In this document: one piece after another, positions 7,540-16,625 of the stretch | Layout of the letters: each line of letters begins with the position of its first letter | How positions within the stretch are numbered: position 1 is the stretch's first letter | Assembly: GCF_004771275.1 (NCBI RefSeq) | Contig: NZ_RQEV01000001.1 | Span: forward strand, 1 to 64,000 | Direction: 5' to 3' | Length of the DNA: 64,000 nt | DNA from: Leptospira fluminis | GTDB lineage: Bacteria > Spirochaetota > Leptospiria > Leptospirales > Leptospiraceae | Program-made: the position numbers and the translations under genes | The notes under the pieces: model-generated | What the model saw: only the letters and a program-made list of their open reading frames with translations | What the model was told of the DNA's origin: nothing | Databases searched by the model: none

Positions 7540-9579
7540 ATGGGGAGAAAACTGCCGCCTAGACTCTTTTTGTTCTTCCTATTAGGCCTCACCCTCGTTG
7601 CCTCCCTTCCTTCGGAACCCCTCCCGTTTTTCGCCTTAAAGGAAAAGGAAGCCAAAACATTCTTTAAAAGAGGATTGGCGTATTATAACAAGGGGGAATT
7701 CGCCGCCGCAAGGGAAAACTTCCTCAAATCCCTTTCCTTAAAACCGGACTTTACTCACGCCAAGTTCTTTCTATCCGAGACCTATTATCTTAGCGGGGAT
7801 TGGCAGGAAAGTCTCGCCGAACTGGAACAGTTGGAATCTTCCGGCAAGCTTGGACTCATCCGAAAGAACAGACTGGATGCTTTGAGATTCCAATTCGGAG
7901 GCGGAAACAGGAAAGACACGTTAGAATATTATAAATCTATAAATGGGGATAACCTCCGTCGTTTCAGATTCAGGAACCCGACCGATATAGCCGTGGACGA
8001 GGAGGGATATCTCTACGTCGCGAGTTTCGAAACCGCGAATATCCTCAAATTCGACGCGAACGGGAACCCGGTGGACAATTTCAAAGGTTCTTTCGGGAGA
8101 AACATGGACGGGCCTACCGCGATCACGATCCGCGGGAAATCGATTTTCGTCGCGGATTACTCCGGCGATAAGATCTACGAATTCGATACGCGCGGAAGCT
8201 ATGTGAATCGTTTCGGAAATACGGGAAAGCAAAACGGAAGTTTTCACGGACCTTCCGGTATTTTCCTCACGAGAGAAGGCTACTTGTTCGTTTCGGATAT
8301 GGGCAACGATCGTGTCCAAAAACTCTCCAAAAACGGGGACTTCCTGCAGGAAATCGGAAAAGGCATTCTGAGACAACCGGCCGGTCTCAAAGTCAATACC
8401 AGAGGAGAAATCTACGTAGCCGATAAGGGAAACAGAAGGGTCGTCGTCTTCGATAAGGAAGGGAATTACTTGAAGGAAATTTCCCATCCTTCCTTCAAAA
8501 AGCCGCGCAACCTCACGATCCGCGAGGATAAGATATACATCGCCGACGAAGGCTCCGGCTTATTCGTCTACGACTCCGTCTCCAAGAATTGGTCCGGTTT
8601 CGAAAGCTTTCGCGATTCCAAAAACAACGTCAGGAACTTCGACCAACCGTTTTCCGTCTGCTTCGATTATACCGGAACGATGTTCGTCACGGATTTCAAC
8701 AGACATCGGTTGGACATCTTTTCTCCCAAGGGACAACTCGCTTCCAACTTGGATCTGTTGATCGAGAGAGTGATCAGTTCCGATTATCCCGAAATCTCTC
8801 TGGTCGTCCAAGCCAAGGACCGTCACGGAGTCGCGGCAAAAGCGATTCCCAGAAATTCCTTTAGAGTCTACGAGATGGACAACCTTTCTCCTTTGATCGG
8901 ATTGACCGACATGAGAAAATACGATCACCGCGTCAGCGTTTCCATCGTTGCGGAAAATTCCAGGTTGATCGCGGATTCCTACCCTTTGATCGAAAAATCC
9001 TTACGACCTTTCCTATCCGAACTCAGAGCCGAAGACAAGCTGCAATTGCTGCGTTCCGGCAAGGACACCCAGGTGGCTTATCCGTTCGGAAAAAGTATGT
9101 ACGATATCCTGAAGTCCGTCCGAGCTTTCGTGCCGGAAGAGGAATCGCAGATCGGCAAATCGTTGCAGAGGGGAATCACCGACCTACTGGACAGCATCGG
9201 ACCTCGCGCAGTTCTCGCCATCGTTTCCGGAAAAGAATTGCGGGCAGGCTTCACTCAATTTCCTCCCACGAAAATCATCCGCTTTGCGGTCGCGCACGAC
9301 ATTCCCGTTTTCTTTTTCTGCCTGGGAGAAGAAGGCGGATCCACTTCCGTATATAGGGAGATTGCGGAAAAAACCGGAGGAAAATTCCTCCTCATACCGG
9401 GAGGCGGAGCGGAAAAGAATCTCCGGAATTGGATCGAAGCCAAAAAGGATCGCAGATATCTTCTTTCCTTCAAAAGCAGAATAGACTCTTCCGGCGGAGA
9501 CGTTTATATTCCGGTGGTCGTGGAAGCTATATTCAGAAATTCCAATGGAATGGCGGAGACGGGTTTCTTTACTCCATGA
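7540..9579 (+). CDS. Exported TPR / NHL-repeat / von Willebrand A-like protein
   Basis: The 679-residue protein starts with a signal peptide (LFLFFLLGLTLVASLPS). Two TPR units follow (about 38-110, with RGLAYYNKGEFAAARENFLKSL-type helices). Then come five or six NHL-type propeller blades (about 145-405), seen as repeated DIAVDEEGYLYVA, GIFLTREGYLFVSD and GLKVNTRGEIYVAD strands. From about 460 there is a von Willebrand A-like domain whose metal site is degraded: the first strand reads SIVAENSRL instead of D-x-S-x-S. It probably acts as a periplasmic scaffold. Its stop overlaps the ATG of the next TPR gene (ATGA), indicating a two-gene operon. Confidence 0.85.
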   Translation: MGRKLPPRLFLFFLLGLTLVASLPSEPLPFFALKEKEAKTFFKRGLAYYNKGEFAAARENFLKSLSLKPDFTHAKFFLSETYYLSGDWQESLAELEQLESSGKLGLIRKNRLDALRFQFGGGNRKDTLEYYKSINGDNLRRFRFRNPTDIAVDEEGYLYVASFETANILKFDANGNPVDNFKGSFGRNMDGPTAITIRGKSIFVADYSGDKIYEFDTRGSYVNRFGNTGKQNGSFHGPSGIFLTREGYLFVSDMGNDRVQKLSKNGDFLQEIGKGILRQPAGLKVNTRGEIYVADKGNRRVVVFDKEGNYLKEISHPSFKKPRNLTIREDKIYIADEGSGLFVYDSVSKNWSGFESFRDSKNNVRNFDQPFSVCFDYTGTMFVTDFNRHRLDIFSPKGQLASNLDLLIERVISSDYPEISLVVQAKDRHGVAAKAIPRNSFRVYEMDNLSPLIGLTDMRKYDHRVSVSIVAENSRLIADSYPLIEKSLRPFLSELRAEDKLQLLRSGKDTQVAYPFGKSMYDILKSVRAFVPEEESQIGKSLQRGITDLLDSIGPRAVLAIVSGKELRAGFTQFPPTKIIRFAVAHDIPVFFFCLGEEGGSTSVYREIAEKTGGKFLLIPGGGAEKNLRNWIEAKKDRRYLLSFKSRIDSSGGDVYIPVVVEAIFRNSNGMAETGFFTP

Positions 9580-11579
9580 AAGTCCTTTACGCATCCCCTA
9601 CTCTTCTACTCTTCCTCTTAGGAACTCTTCTCGTTTTCCCCGGCCCGCAAAGCGCGAAAGAAACGATCGAATGGATCAAAGAGGGAGAATCGTTTTTAAA
9701 GACGAGGAACTATCCGAACGCTTACGATTCTTTCCGGGAGGCGATCCAAAAAAATCCCCAGTCCGTGCGCTCCCACCTTGGCCTTTCCGAGGCCGCTCTT
9801 CGCCTTCATAAGGAAAAGGAGGCGCTTCGCTCCCTGAATAAGGTATTGGAGTTGGAGCCGAAAAACAAAGCGGCAGTGAGGTTAAAGGCAGACACCCTAG
9901 CGAGATTGGGCAAGTATGAGGAAGCGTTGTCCGTGGTACGGCCCTTTCTGGAAGAGGACAAATACGATCCGGATCTTTTCCCCGTCTTGGTGGAGGTTCA
10001 TCTGGCACAAGGCAACGTGGAAAAAGCCTCCTTCGAGTTGAATTCCGCCCTTTCTCGCCTTCCCAAAAACAGAGAGATTCGAATGTTAGAAGCTAGGAGC
10101 GCCGCCTTAGGCGGAAATTTCTCCAAAGCCCAAACTCTCAGGAACCAACTAGAAGCGGAAACCTCCGACGATCCGGCGGTATTTTTGGAGTCCGGAAAAT
10201 TCCTCCTCCTTTGGGCGGAAAAACTTTCTGGTCCCAAGAGGGGATCCAAGATCCAGGAAGCCGCCGAAAAATTCGAACGTGCGATAGCCCTTTATCCCGA
10301 CGAAGAGGATGCTCTGAGACAACTCGCCAAGACAAGGCTTTATGCGGGACGTTATTCCGATGCGGAAGAACTTCTGAATCGGCTGTTGGATCGCTTTCCC
10401 TCTTCCACCGAATACCTGTATCTTCGCTCTTTCGCTAGATTGAAAAAAGAACCGGAATCCAAGGAAGCAAAATCGGACTTGGAACGGATCATGATTCTGG
10501 ACGATTTGGATCCTCTCACGAGAGAACGAGCCGAAACGTTTGCGTTGGAATCGTTAGCGGAAGGAAACGGAACCCGCAGGAATTTGGGGGAATACCGTTT
10601 GCAGCGTTTCCGTGCGAATAGAAACTCCTTCTTATACGACCTGGCTTGGGCGCATTTGACGAGAGCCAGAGAGCTCCTCCCGAACCGGCCGGAAATTCTG
10701 GTACTTACCCTGGAGGAATACAAAAGAAGGGGATTATTCCCCCGGTATTTCAATCTTCTATTGACCCTGAGGGAAAAATTTCCGGATAACAAAAAATACG
10801 GCTACGCCGTGGAAAACAATCTGGATAATTTTAAAAAATCGTTAAGTTATCGGGAAGGATTGGTCAAAATCGGAGACTTCGGAATTGAGGAGGACTATGG
10901 ACGGACTCCTCCGGAACTTCTGGTCTTCGATCCCGAAAGCGAAGACTTTTTGTCCAAATATCCGAATGCTTCGACGATCGTCGGAAAAGCCCTGCGTTCC
11001 TTTTTGTCCAAAGACCCTAGAGTCAAGGCCGTGGACGTGGATTCTTTCCTGAAGAAAGGGGTTCTTGATACGGAACCGTACTCGGGAGCCGTTTCAAAAA
11101 CCGAAAAGAACTTTTCCGAGATCAAAAATTCCAAGGGAGAGCAGATCCGCTTCGTAGCGAGCGGGAAATTATCCTATAAGAACGGTGCACTTCGCATAGA
11201 ATGGAGCCTAAGGGACCACAAAGAGGAAAAGGTTTTGGGAACTTTCCGCGTCTACGCCAACGGCCGCGACGGTCTAACGGAAGCTACTTTAAGAAGTCGT
11301 GATAAACTCCTCGCTCTGATTCCCGCCATGGGTCGGGTCCATAGAATCAAAGAGGATTCCATCGTCGTCAACGCAGGAATCGTGGACGGCATAACCAGGG
11401 GAACCGTGCTCTATCTTTACAATTCTTCCGCGAAAGTGGGGGAAGCCGTGGTGGAAGAAGCGGACCTGTACACTGCTAAGGCCGTACCGACAGGAGGCGA
11501 GGAAATCCTCCGTATCTTGGCCGTGGGAAATCGGGCCTATTGGCACCGAGGCAAAGGAACTCCTACAAACGAAAAATAA
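9576..11579 (+). CDS. Exported TPR-repeat protein
   Basis: The 667-residue protein has an N-terminal signal peptide (SPTLLLFLLGTLLVFPG). Several TPR units cover about residues 30-330, with AYDSFREAIQKNPQSVRSHLGLSEAAL and similar pairs of helices. The C-terminal third has no repeats but contains two beta-rich stretches, including GKLSYKNGALRIEWSL and SIVVNAGIVDGITRGTVLYLY. The ATG overlaps the TGA of the NHL gene, so the longer frame starting at 9429 is rejected. With its partner it probably forms an envelope complex. No enzymatic motif is visible. Confidence 0.85.
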   Translation: MKVLYASPTLLLFLLGTLLVFPGPQSAKETIEWIKEGESFLKTRNYPNAYDSFREAIQKNPQSVRSHLGLSEAALRLHKEKEALRSLNKVLELEPKNKAAVRLKADTLARLGKYEEALSVVRPFLEEDKYDPDLFPVLVEVHLAQGNVEKASFELNSALSRLPKNREIRMLEARSAALGGNFSKAQTLRNQLEAETSDDPAVFLESGKFLLLWAEKLSGPKRGSKIQEAAEKFERAIALYPDEEDALRQLAKTRLYAGRYSDAEELLNRLLDRFPSSTEYLYLRSFARLKKEPESKEAKSDLERIMILDDLDPLTRERAETFALESLAEGNGTRRNLGEYRLQRFRANRNSFLYDLAWAHLTRARELLPNRPEILVLTLEEYKRRGLFPRYFNLLLTLREKFPDNKKYGYAVENNLDNFKKSLSYREGLVKIGDFGIEEDYGRTPPELLVFDPESEDFLSKYPNASTIVGKALRSFLSKDPRVKAVDVDSFLKKGVLDTEPYSGAVSKTEKNFSEIKNSKGEQIRFVASGKLSYKNGALRIEWSLRDHKEEKVLGTFRVYANGRDGLTEATLRSRDKLLALIPAMGRVHRIKEDSIVVNAGIVDGITRGTVLYLYNSSAKVGEAVVEEADLYTAKAVPTGGEEILRILAVGNRAYWHRGKGTPTNEK

Positions 11580-11609
11580 ACCTTCCTTTGAGAAAGGTGC
11601 AAACCTTAC

Positions 11610-11638
11610 TTGCTTTTTAATAACGAGTTATCATTATT
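11610..11638 (+). promoter_or_regulatory. Promoter with Fur/Zur-type operator before the TonB-receptor operon
   Basis: TAATAAC-GA-GTTATCA at 11618-11633 is a 7-2-7 inverted repeat with one mismatch, of the AT-rich kind bound by Fur-family metal regulators. It sits in the 17-base spacer between TTGCTT (11610) and ATTATT (11633), which look like -35 and -10 boxes. A transcript from there would begin almost at the ATG at 11646, giving a nearly leaderless message. The regulator and the metal are inferred from the genes downstream. Confidence 0.5.
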
Positions 11639-11645
11639 GGTAAAT

Positions 11646-12002
11646 ATGAGTTTCCTTCGGAAACAGTCTATAAATAGAGACTCCAGGCCTTTCTTTCGGA
11701 AGAGCGTAGCGACTCTGTTTGTACTAGCGGCGTTTCTAGGCGGATTTTATCTCAGCACTACCCACCAGCATTCTACTCCGGACAAAAAGGCGATCCATGC
11801 GGAAAGCAAGCGTTCCTTAAGTTCCGAACATCTCTGCTTCCTGTGTTCCCACGGGCAATTGGGTTCGACGGAAACCGGAAAGCCGTTCCGACTGCTTTCC
11901 ACGAGCGTATTCTTAGTCCTTATTTTTTCCCCCACTCTCATTGTCCGTAAACACCCTGCAAGCGACTGTCTTAGAGGCAGAGCACCTCCTTTTCTTTCCT
12001 AA
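11646..12002 (+). CDS. Small His/Cys membrane protein, DUF2946-like
   Basis: The 118-residue protein has an N-terminal membrane segment (SVATLFVLAAFLGGFYL), then TTHQHS, then EHLCFLCSHGQ, and a second membrane segment (TSVFLVLIFSPTLIV), ending RGRAPPFLS. His and Cys residues around a CxxC and the RAPP tail recall DUF2946 proteins, which often neighbour metal transport genes. It is the first gene of an operon with the TonB receptor. I prefer the ATG at 11646 to a TTG at 11610 that lies in the promoter. A metal-binding accessory role is an inference. Confidence 0.6.
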   Translation: MSFLRKQSINRDSRPFFRKSVATLFVLAAFLGGFYLSTTHQHSTPDKKAIHAESKRSLSSEHLCFLCSHGQLGSTETGKPFRLLSTSVFLVLIFSPTLIVRKHPASDCLRGRAPPFLS

Positions 12003-12064
12003 ACTTCGCGTTCCATAAATCGTCCTTTCGTTAGGGCGAAAAGAGCCGCAATAGGAAAAGAAAA

Positions 12065-14473
12065 ATGAAGAAATCATTATATACTAAAATACGTTTTATT
12101 CTTGCAATATCCCTATCATTCTCCACGTCGAGCCTCCTGGCATTGGACGTCAATCTGAAAGGATTCGTCAAAGATCCCGAAGGCAGGCCCGTACAAGGCG
12201 CTTCGCTGTTCCTGGTGGAAAATAGAATGGGAGCCAAGACCGGAAAGGACGGAAGTTTCGAATTCCTGCACCTTTCTCCGGGAAATTATACGATTACGAT
12301 AACGGCGCCGGGCCACCAACCCAAGACCGCTTCCGTGGAACTGCAAGACCAAGACCGGTCTTTGGACATAGTTCTTCAAACTTCTCTAATAGAAAGCCAA
12401 GCCATCAACGTAACCGCCAAGTCTGCCGCTACCGATTTTCTATCCGCTCCCCAGCCGACGACCGTGATCGAAGGAAGACGACTGGAAAGACAAAGGGGAC
12501 AAAACGTGATGTCCGCTCTAGACAATACTCCCGGGGTCGCGACCCTGACTACGGGAGCAGGAACCTCTAAACCGATCATACGAGGTTTGACAGGCCAAAG
12601 AGTGCTCGTGATGACGGACGGTGTACGCCAAGAAGAACAGCAATTCGGCGACGACCATACGGTGGACGTGGACGCTTTCAACATCGATCGGATCGAAATC
12701 GTCCGGGGACCCGCTTCCGTTTTGTACGGTTCCGATGCTCTAGGCGGCGTGGTGAATATCATCCGTTCCAAGGCGCCCACGGCCAAAGACGGAGCTCCTC
12801 TTTTAGGAGGCACGATTTCTTCGAATAGCTTTTCGAACAACAAACAGGACGCAGCTTCCGTTTCCCTCTTCGGATACAATAAGGAATCGAATTTCGGATA
12901 TAGGGTCCAAACCGACACCAGAAAGGCGGGACGGATCGATACTCCCAAAGGAACGCTTCCGAATACCGGTTTTAAGGAAAGAAACGTAAGTACTTCCGTA
13001 GGAACGGACGGGAGCTGGGGAAATTTCTATGTGGACTCCTTCCAAAGATTCCAGGAACAGGATTTGTACGACAATCCGACCGAGTCTCCGGGAGCGAAGG
13101 GATACCAACAGGTGACCCACCAAAAAACCCACGCTCACTCCTTCTTTATTCTGCCTTTGGTCAACGTGGAATTGGATGCCGGTTATCAGCGGAATAACCG
13201 AAGAGAGATCCCCGATAAAAACCGTTACGTCCCGATCGAAAAAACCCTTTTTGACCCGACGGTGGACAACTTCGGCAAAGCCTACGCCATCTATCAGGTC
13301 AACCAAAACGCGGTCAAACAGGGATTGAATCTGTTTTTGGATACGACCACCTTCGACGCGAAAGTACACCATAAAGAATGGAAAGGTCTAAAAGGAACCG
13401 TGGGAGTCTCGGGAATGCAGCAGAGAAACAGTACGATAGGAACCGATGCACTCATTCCCAGCAATTCTCTTAGTAATATAGGCTATTTCATCCTGGAGGA
13501 ATGGAAACTAGGAAACCTCACGTTCTCCGCAGGAGCCAGATTGGATCGACGCACGATGGACATCCGAGCGAATCCGACTCTCGGAAATACGAACCAGACC
13601 CGCAATTTTTCCGCACACACCGGAACGTTGGGAAGTATCTGGCGCTTCGCGAAGAGCTTTGCCTGGACCGTAAACGTAGGTAGGGGTTTCCGCGCCCCCA
13701 CGGCTTTCGAACTATTCGCGGACGGGGTCCATGAAGGAACCGGGAGATTCGAGATCGGAAAGGCCAGCCTAACTCCGGAGACATCTTTGAATTACGACAC
13801 CTCTCTCAGGTTCGCCACGAATAAAATTCAGGCGGAACTCAGCGTATTCAAAAATAGGATCAACAATTATATCTACTCCGTAAGCGCCGGTGCATTCGAT
13901 CCGGCTTCCGGGCTGCCGATCTACCTATATAGACAGGATTCCGCGACCTTACAAGGCGGGGAGTTTAACGTTCAGGCACAAGCGACTTCCTGGCTCGTGC
14001 TGACGGGAGGTGTCGACTTACTCGAAGGAAGAGTGCGAAAAACCGTGCCGAAGGAAGTGCTCCTGAATCCCGGCGGCGTAAATGTGGATTCCATCGTCTC
14101 GGATCTCAGAACGAAATACCTGCCTAGGATGACTCCGAACCGGGCAAGAATGGGAGCGAGATTCACCACGGCCAAATTTTTAGGAATCACGAATCCTTAT
14201 TTTTCCGTCAACGGAACCTTCGTGCAACCCCAATACAAGGTGGACAAATTGGAAACCCATACTGCCGGTTACAATCTCTACGATATAGGTTTCGGAGGAG
14301 AGATCCCGGGACTGACGAACGGATCAGAATCCGCCACCTTCGACGTCGCCGTATTGAACGTATTCAATAAGGAATACGTAAATAACCTTAGCCGCTATAA
14401 GGATTACGCTCTGAATCCGGGTATGAATGTCACGTTTAAAACGACGATCCCTTTCACATTGATATCGAACTAA
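12065..14473 (+). CDS. TonB-dependent outer-membrane receptor, ZnuD-like
   Basis: The 802-residue protein has a signal peptide ending near SSLLALD, a carboxypeptidase-regulatory-like beta domain (about 30-110, FVKDPEGRPVQGASLFL), a TonB plug (about 125-235) and a 22-strand-type barrel up to the C-terminus. The plug reads KPIIRGLTGQRVLVMTDGV and IEIVRGPASVLYGSDALGGVVN, resembling zinc receptor ZnuD and relatives. It would import a metal or metal complex across the outer membrane using TonB energy. AGGA eight bases before the ATG supports the start. The Fur/Zur-like operator upstream suggests repression when the metal is plentiful. Zinc or copper are both possible. Confidence 0.88.
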   Translation: MKKSLYTKIRFILAISLSFSTSSLLALDVNLKGFVKDPEGRPVQGASLFLVENRMGAKTGKDGSFEFLHLSPGNYTITITAPGHQPKTASVELQDQDRSLDIVLQTSLIESQAINVTAKSAATDFLSAPQPTTVIEGRRLERQRGQNVMSALDNTPGVATLTTGAGTSKPIIRGLTGQRVLVMTDGVRQEEQQFGDDHTVDVDAFNIDRIEIVRGPASVLYGSDALGGVVNIIRSKAPTAKDGAPLLGGTISSNSFSNNKQDAASVSLFGYNKESNFGYRVQTDTRKAGRIDTPKGTLPNTGFKERNVSTSVGTDGSWGNFYVDSFQRFQEQDLYDNPTESPGAKGYQQVTHQKTHAHSFFILPLVNVELDAGYQRNNRREIPDKNRYVPIEKTLFDPTVDNFGKAYAIYQVNQNAVKQGLNLFLDTTTFDAKVHHKEWKGLKGTVGVSGMQQRNSTIGTDALIPSNSLSNIGYFILEEWKLGNLTFSAGARLDRRTMDIRANPTLGNTNQTRNFSAHTGTLGSIWRFAKSFAWTVNVGRGFRAPTAFELFADGVHEGTGRFEIGKASLTPETSLNYDTSLRFATNKIQAELSVFKNRINNYIYSVSAGAFDPASGLPIYLYRQDSATLQGGEFNVQAQATSWLVLTGGVDLLEGRVRKTVPKEVLLNPGGVNVDSIVSDLRTKYLPRMTPNRARMGARFTTAKFLGITNPYFSVNGTFVQPQYKVDKLETHTAGYNLYDIGFGGEIPGLTNGSESATFDVAVLNVFNKEYVNNLSRYKDYALNPGMNVTFKTTIPFTLISN

Positions 14474-14489
14474 AACACGGAAATAAACC

Positions 14490-14879
14490 ATGATTTACAA
14501 ATATATTATCCTCCTTCTTTTTCTTTTGGCATCGATTGATTGTACTTCGAATCCCCAGACGGAAAAAGACAGGGAAGCGAACCAAAAACAAACTCTATTG
14601 TCCCTGATCGTGAACAAAGGAGTGACCGCGGACTGCGTCTATTGTAGTAATACGCAAGCGTTCCAAGGAAGTTGCTCCTGTTATACGAATATCCCCGTAC
14701 TTACTTGCCAAGGTCTACCCAACGGAAACGGAAAATCCAATTCCTATAAGATTTCATGCGCGGATCTAGTGTCCGGAGGCGGGATCTGGACTCAGGACAG
14801 AGCGGGAAATTCCAGCTGTACCTATCTTACCTGCCCTCCGGAAGCGTATCGAGCGGCCTTCACGGCGGAGGGAAGATGA
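14490..14879 (+). CDS. Cysteine-rich lipoprotein
   Basis: The 129-residue protein has a lipoprotein signal (IILLLFLLASIDC, lipid-modified Cys at 18). The mature part has eight cysteines in pairs (DCVYC, SCSC, TC, SC, SC, TC), suggesting disulfides or metal binding. I do not recognise a family. It lies 16 bases after the TonB receptor gene and is probably the last gene of that operon, so a link to the same substrate is plausible but unproven. Confidence 0.7.
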   Translation: MIYKYIILLLFLLASIDCTSNPQTEKDREANQKQTLLSLIVNKGVTADCVYCSNTQAFQGSCSCYTNIPVLTCQGLPNGNGKSNSYKISCADLVSGGGIWTQDRAGNSSCTYLTCPPEAYRAAFTAEGR

Positions 14880-14921
14880 TCGTTAGACGGAGCGAAGTCT
14901 CGTATCCCGAGACGAAAGGAT

Positions 14922-15368
14922 TCAATAGATCGGAAGACCCGTATTATAGTCGATCAAGGTTCTTTTATAGGAGGAAGAGAGAAGGTCGGAGGAGATCAGA
15001 TAATCGGCCGAGATCCGGTTATTCGCGATGGGAATATTGTACAACACGGCGATCCTTAATAAGGCCTTGACGTCGGGGTCGTGGGGCTGAGCCGTTAGAG
15101 GATCCCAAAAGAAGATCACAACGTCGATTTCTCCTTCTACGATTTTGGCGCCGATTTGTTGGTCTCCTCCAAGGGGACCGGACAGAAATCTATGTACCGG
15201 CAGATCCGTCTTCTCGTGGACGATCCGACCTGTCGTTCCAGTTGCATACAGATGGTGCCTAGATAGCTCCGATTTATGCAACTGCACCCATTCTACGAGG
15301 TCCTGTTTTTTATTGTCATGGGCGATTAAGACGATTCGTTTCGTCTCTGGAACGTTGGGTGCCTGCAT
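14922..15368 (-). CDS. mgsA: Methylglyoxal synthase
   Basis: The 148-residue cytoplasmic enzyme converts dihydroxyacetone phosphate to methylglyoxal and phosphate, a bypass of lower glycolysis used when phosphate is limiting. Family landmarks are clear: AHDNKK (H17, D18), ATGTTG for phosphate binding, SGPLGGDQQIG with catalytic D69, and FFWDPLTAQPHDPDV with D89 and H96. The length is normal. It reads in the same direction as the glycosyltransferase genes, 60 bases downstream of the DPM1-GtrA fusion, so it may be the last gene of that transcript. Confidence 0.93.
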   Translation of the reverse strand: MQAPNVPETKRIVLIAHDNKKQDLVEWVQLHKSELSRHHLYATGTTGRIVHEKTDLPVHRFLSGPLGGDQQIGAKIVEGEIDVVIFFWDPLTAQPHDPDVKALLRIAVLYNIPIANNRISADYLISSDLLSSSYKRTLIDYNTGLPIY

Positions 15369-15428
15369 CTTTTCGGATCTCCTCTACCATTCAGAGTTTG
15401 CATCCGCCTCCGTTTCTGGAACCATTTT

Positions 15429-16589
15429 TTAGCGGGAAAGACTCTTCTTCGATTCCATCCAGGTGACGTTGGAATTCAAGAGGTAGTTCGTGAACATGGC
15501 CAGCGCGATCGCAAGGAGGTCGCATACAAGACGAGCTTCCCAGCCCGGTGTCGAACCGAACTCGGGGAGCAATCGATAATATAGAAAATGAAAAACGGAC
15601 AATTGGACGAAAATACCCAATACGCTAACTAGGGAAAATATCAGAAACCCGCGTAAAGCATCCCATCGAAAATACCTTCGTTCGTAAAAAGTGAAATAAT
15701 TGTTCAATACGAAATTGGAAATCACCGAAAGCTCTATCCCGAAGAGAACGGAAAGCGAAAATTTGGGAAGAATCCGAAAGCCCGTATGCACTTCGCCGAA
15801 TCCCGCCGCTTCTAGGAAAAGGAACCCTCCGATGTTCACGAAGACCCCGAGGAAGCCCACGATACAATACAATAAAAAAGTGGGCGAAACCCATTTTCCG
15901 AATCGGATGTCCAAAATCGCCACGAGGAAGTTTCGGACCACGGAATTATCCAGCTTGGAATCGCCTCGGGCCCTGTTTCTGAATATGTACGGGATTTCTG
16001 CGACTTTCAAGGCAACCTTGGATCTGCCTAGAATCTCCAAGAGGATTTTGAATCCCCTCGGATTCATGCGGTTTTCGACTCTGTCGAAAACCTCTTTCTT
16101 CAGTCCGAAGAAACCGCTCATCGGATCCGAAACGCCGATCGGAAGAAAACGTCTCGCGAACCAGGTCGCAAAACGACTCATTAGGCTCCTCAAAGCGGAC
16201 CACTTTCCGACGGACCCGCCCGAAGCATACCTGGTGCCGACCGCCAGATCGAATCCCGACGACAAATCGCCGATCATCTGCGGGAGTATATTCTCGTCGT
16301 GCTGGAGATCCGCGTCCATCACTACGAAATACTTTCCCCGAGCGGACGCCATTCCCGTCATCACAGCGGAGGAGAGTCCTTTTTCCCCCATTCTACGGAT
16401 GATCCTGATTCTTTCGTCGTTTTCTCCTAGCTCTTCGGCGATCCTCCAGGTTCCGTCCGGGCTGTTGTCGTCTATAATTAGTATTTCGTAATTTTCTTTT
16501 TTTAGTATATTCGAAACCCTTCCTACAATAAGATTTATATTTTCTGCCTCGTTATAGGTGGGTATAAGGACGGAAACGTCCGGTCTCAT
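15429..16589 (-). CDS. Polyprenol-phosphate mannose synthase fused to a GtrA flippase-like domain
   Basis: The 386-residue protein joins two domains. Residues 1-230 form a GT2 glycosyltransferase of the DPM1 type: VLIPTYNEAENI, IIDDNSPDGTW, MDADLQHDE (the metal-binding DAD) and VSDPMSGFF. Residues 235-375 form a four-helix GtrA-like membrane domain with FVLNNYFTFYERR and NYLLNSNVTWM. DPM1 enzymes make polyprenyl-phosphate mannose or glucose, and GtrA proteins are thought to flip such lipids. The fusion could therefore supply flipped donor to the GT22 enzyme encoded 37 bases upstream. AGGA seven bases before the ATG supports the start. Confidence 0.88.
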   Translation of the reverse strand: MRPDVSVLIPTYNEAENINLIVGRVSNILKKENYEILIIDDNSPDGTWRIAEELGENDERIRIIRRMGEKGLSSAVMTGMASARGKYFVVMDADLQHDENILPQMIGDLSSGFDLAVGTRYASGGSVGKWSALRSLMSRFATWFARRFLPIGVSDPMSGFFGLKKEVFDRVENRMNPRGFKILLEILGRSKVALKVAEIPYIFRNRARGDSKLDNSVVRNFLVAILDIRFGKWVSPTFLLYCIVGFLGVFVNIGGFLFLEAAGFGEVHTGFRILPKFSLSVLFGIELSVISNFVLNNYFTFYERRYFRWDALRGFLIFSLVSVLGIFVQLSVFHFLYYRLLPEFGSTPGWEARLVCDLLAIALAMFTNYLLNSNVTWMESKKSLSR

Positions 16590-16625
16590 GAAAGTATCCT
16601 CTAAATAGCTAAACAGGGAAAAAAA

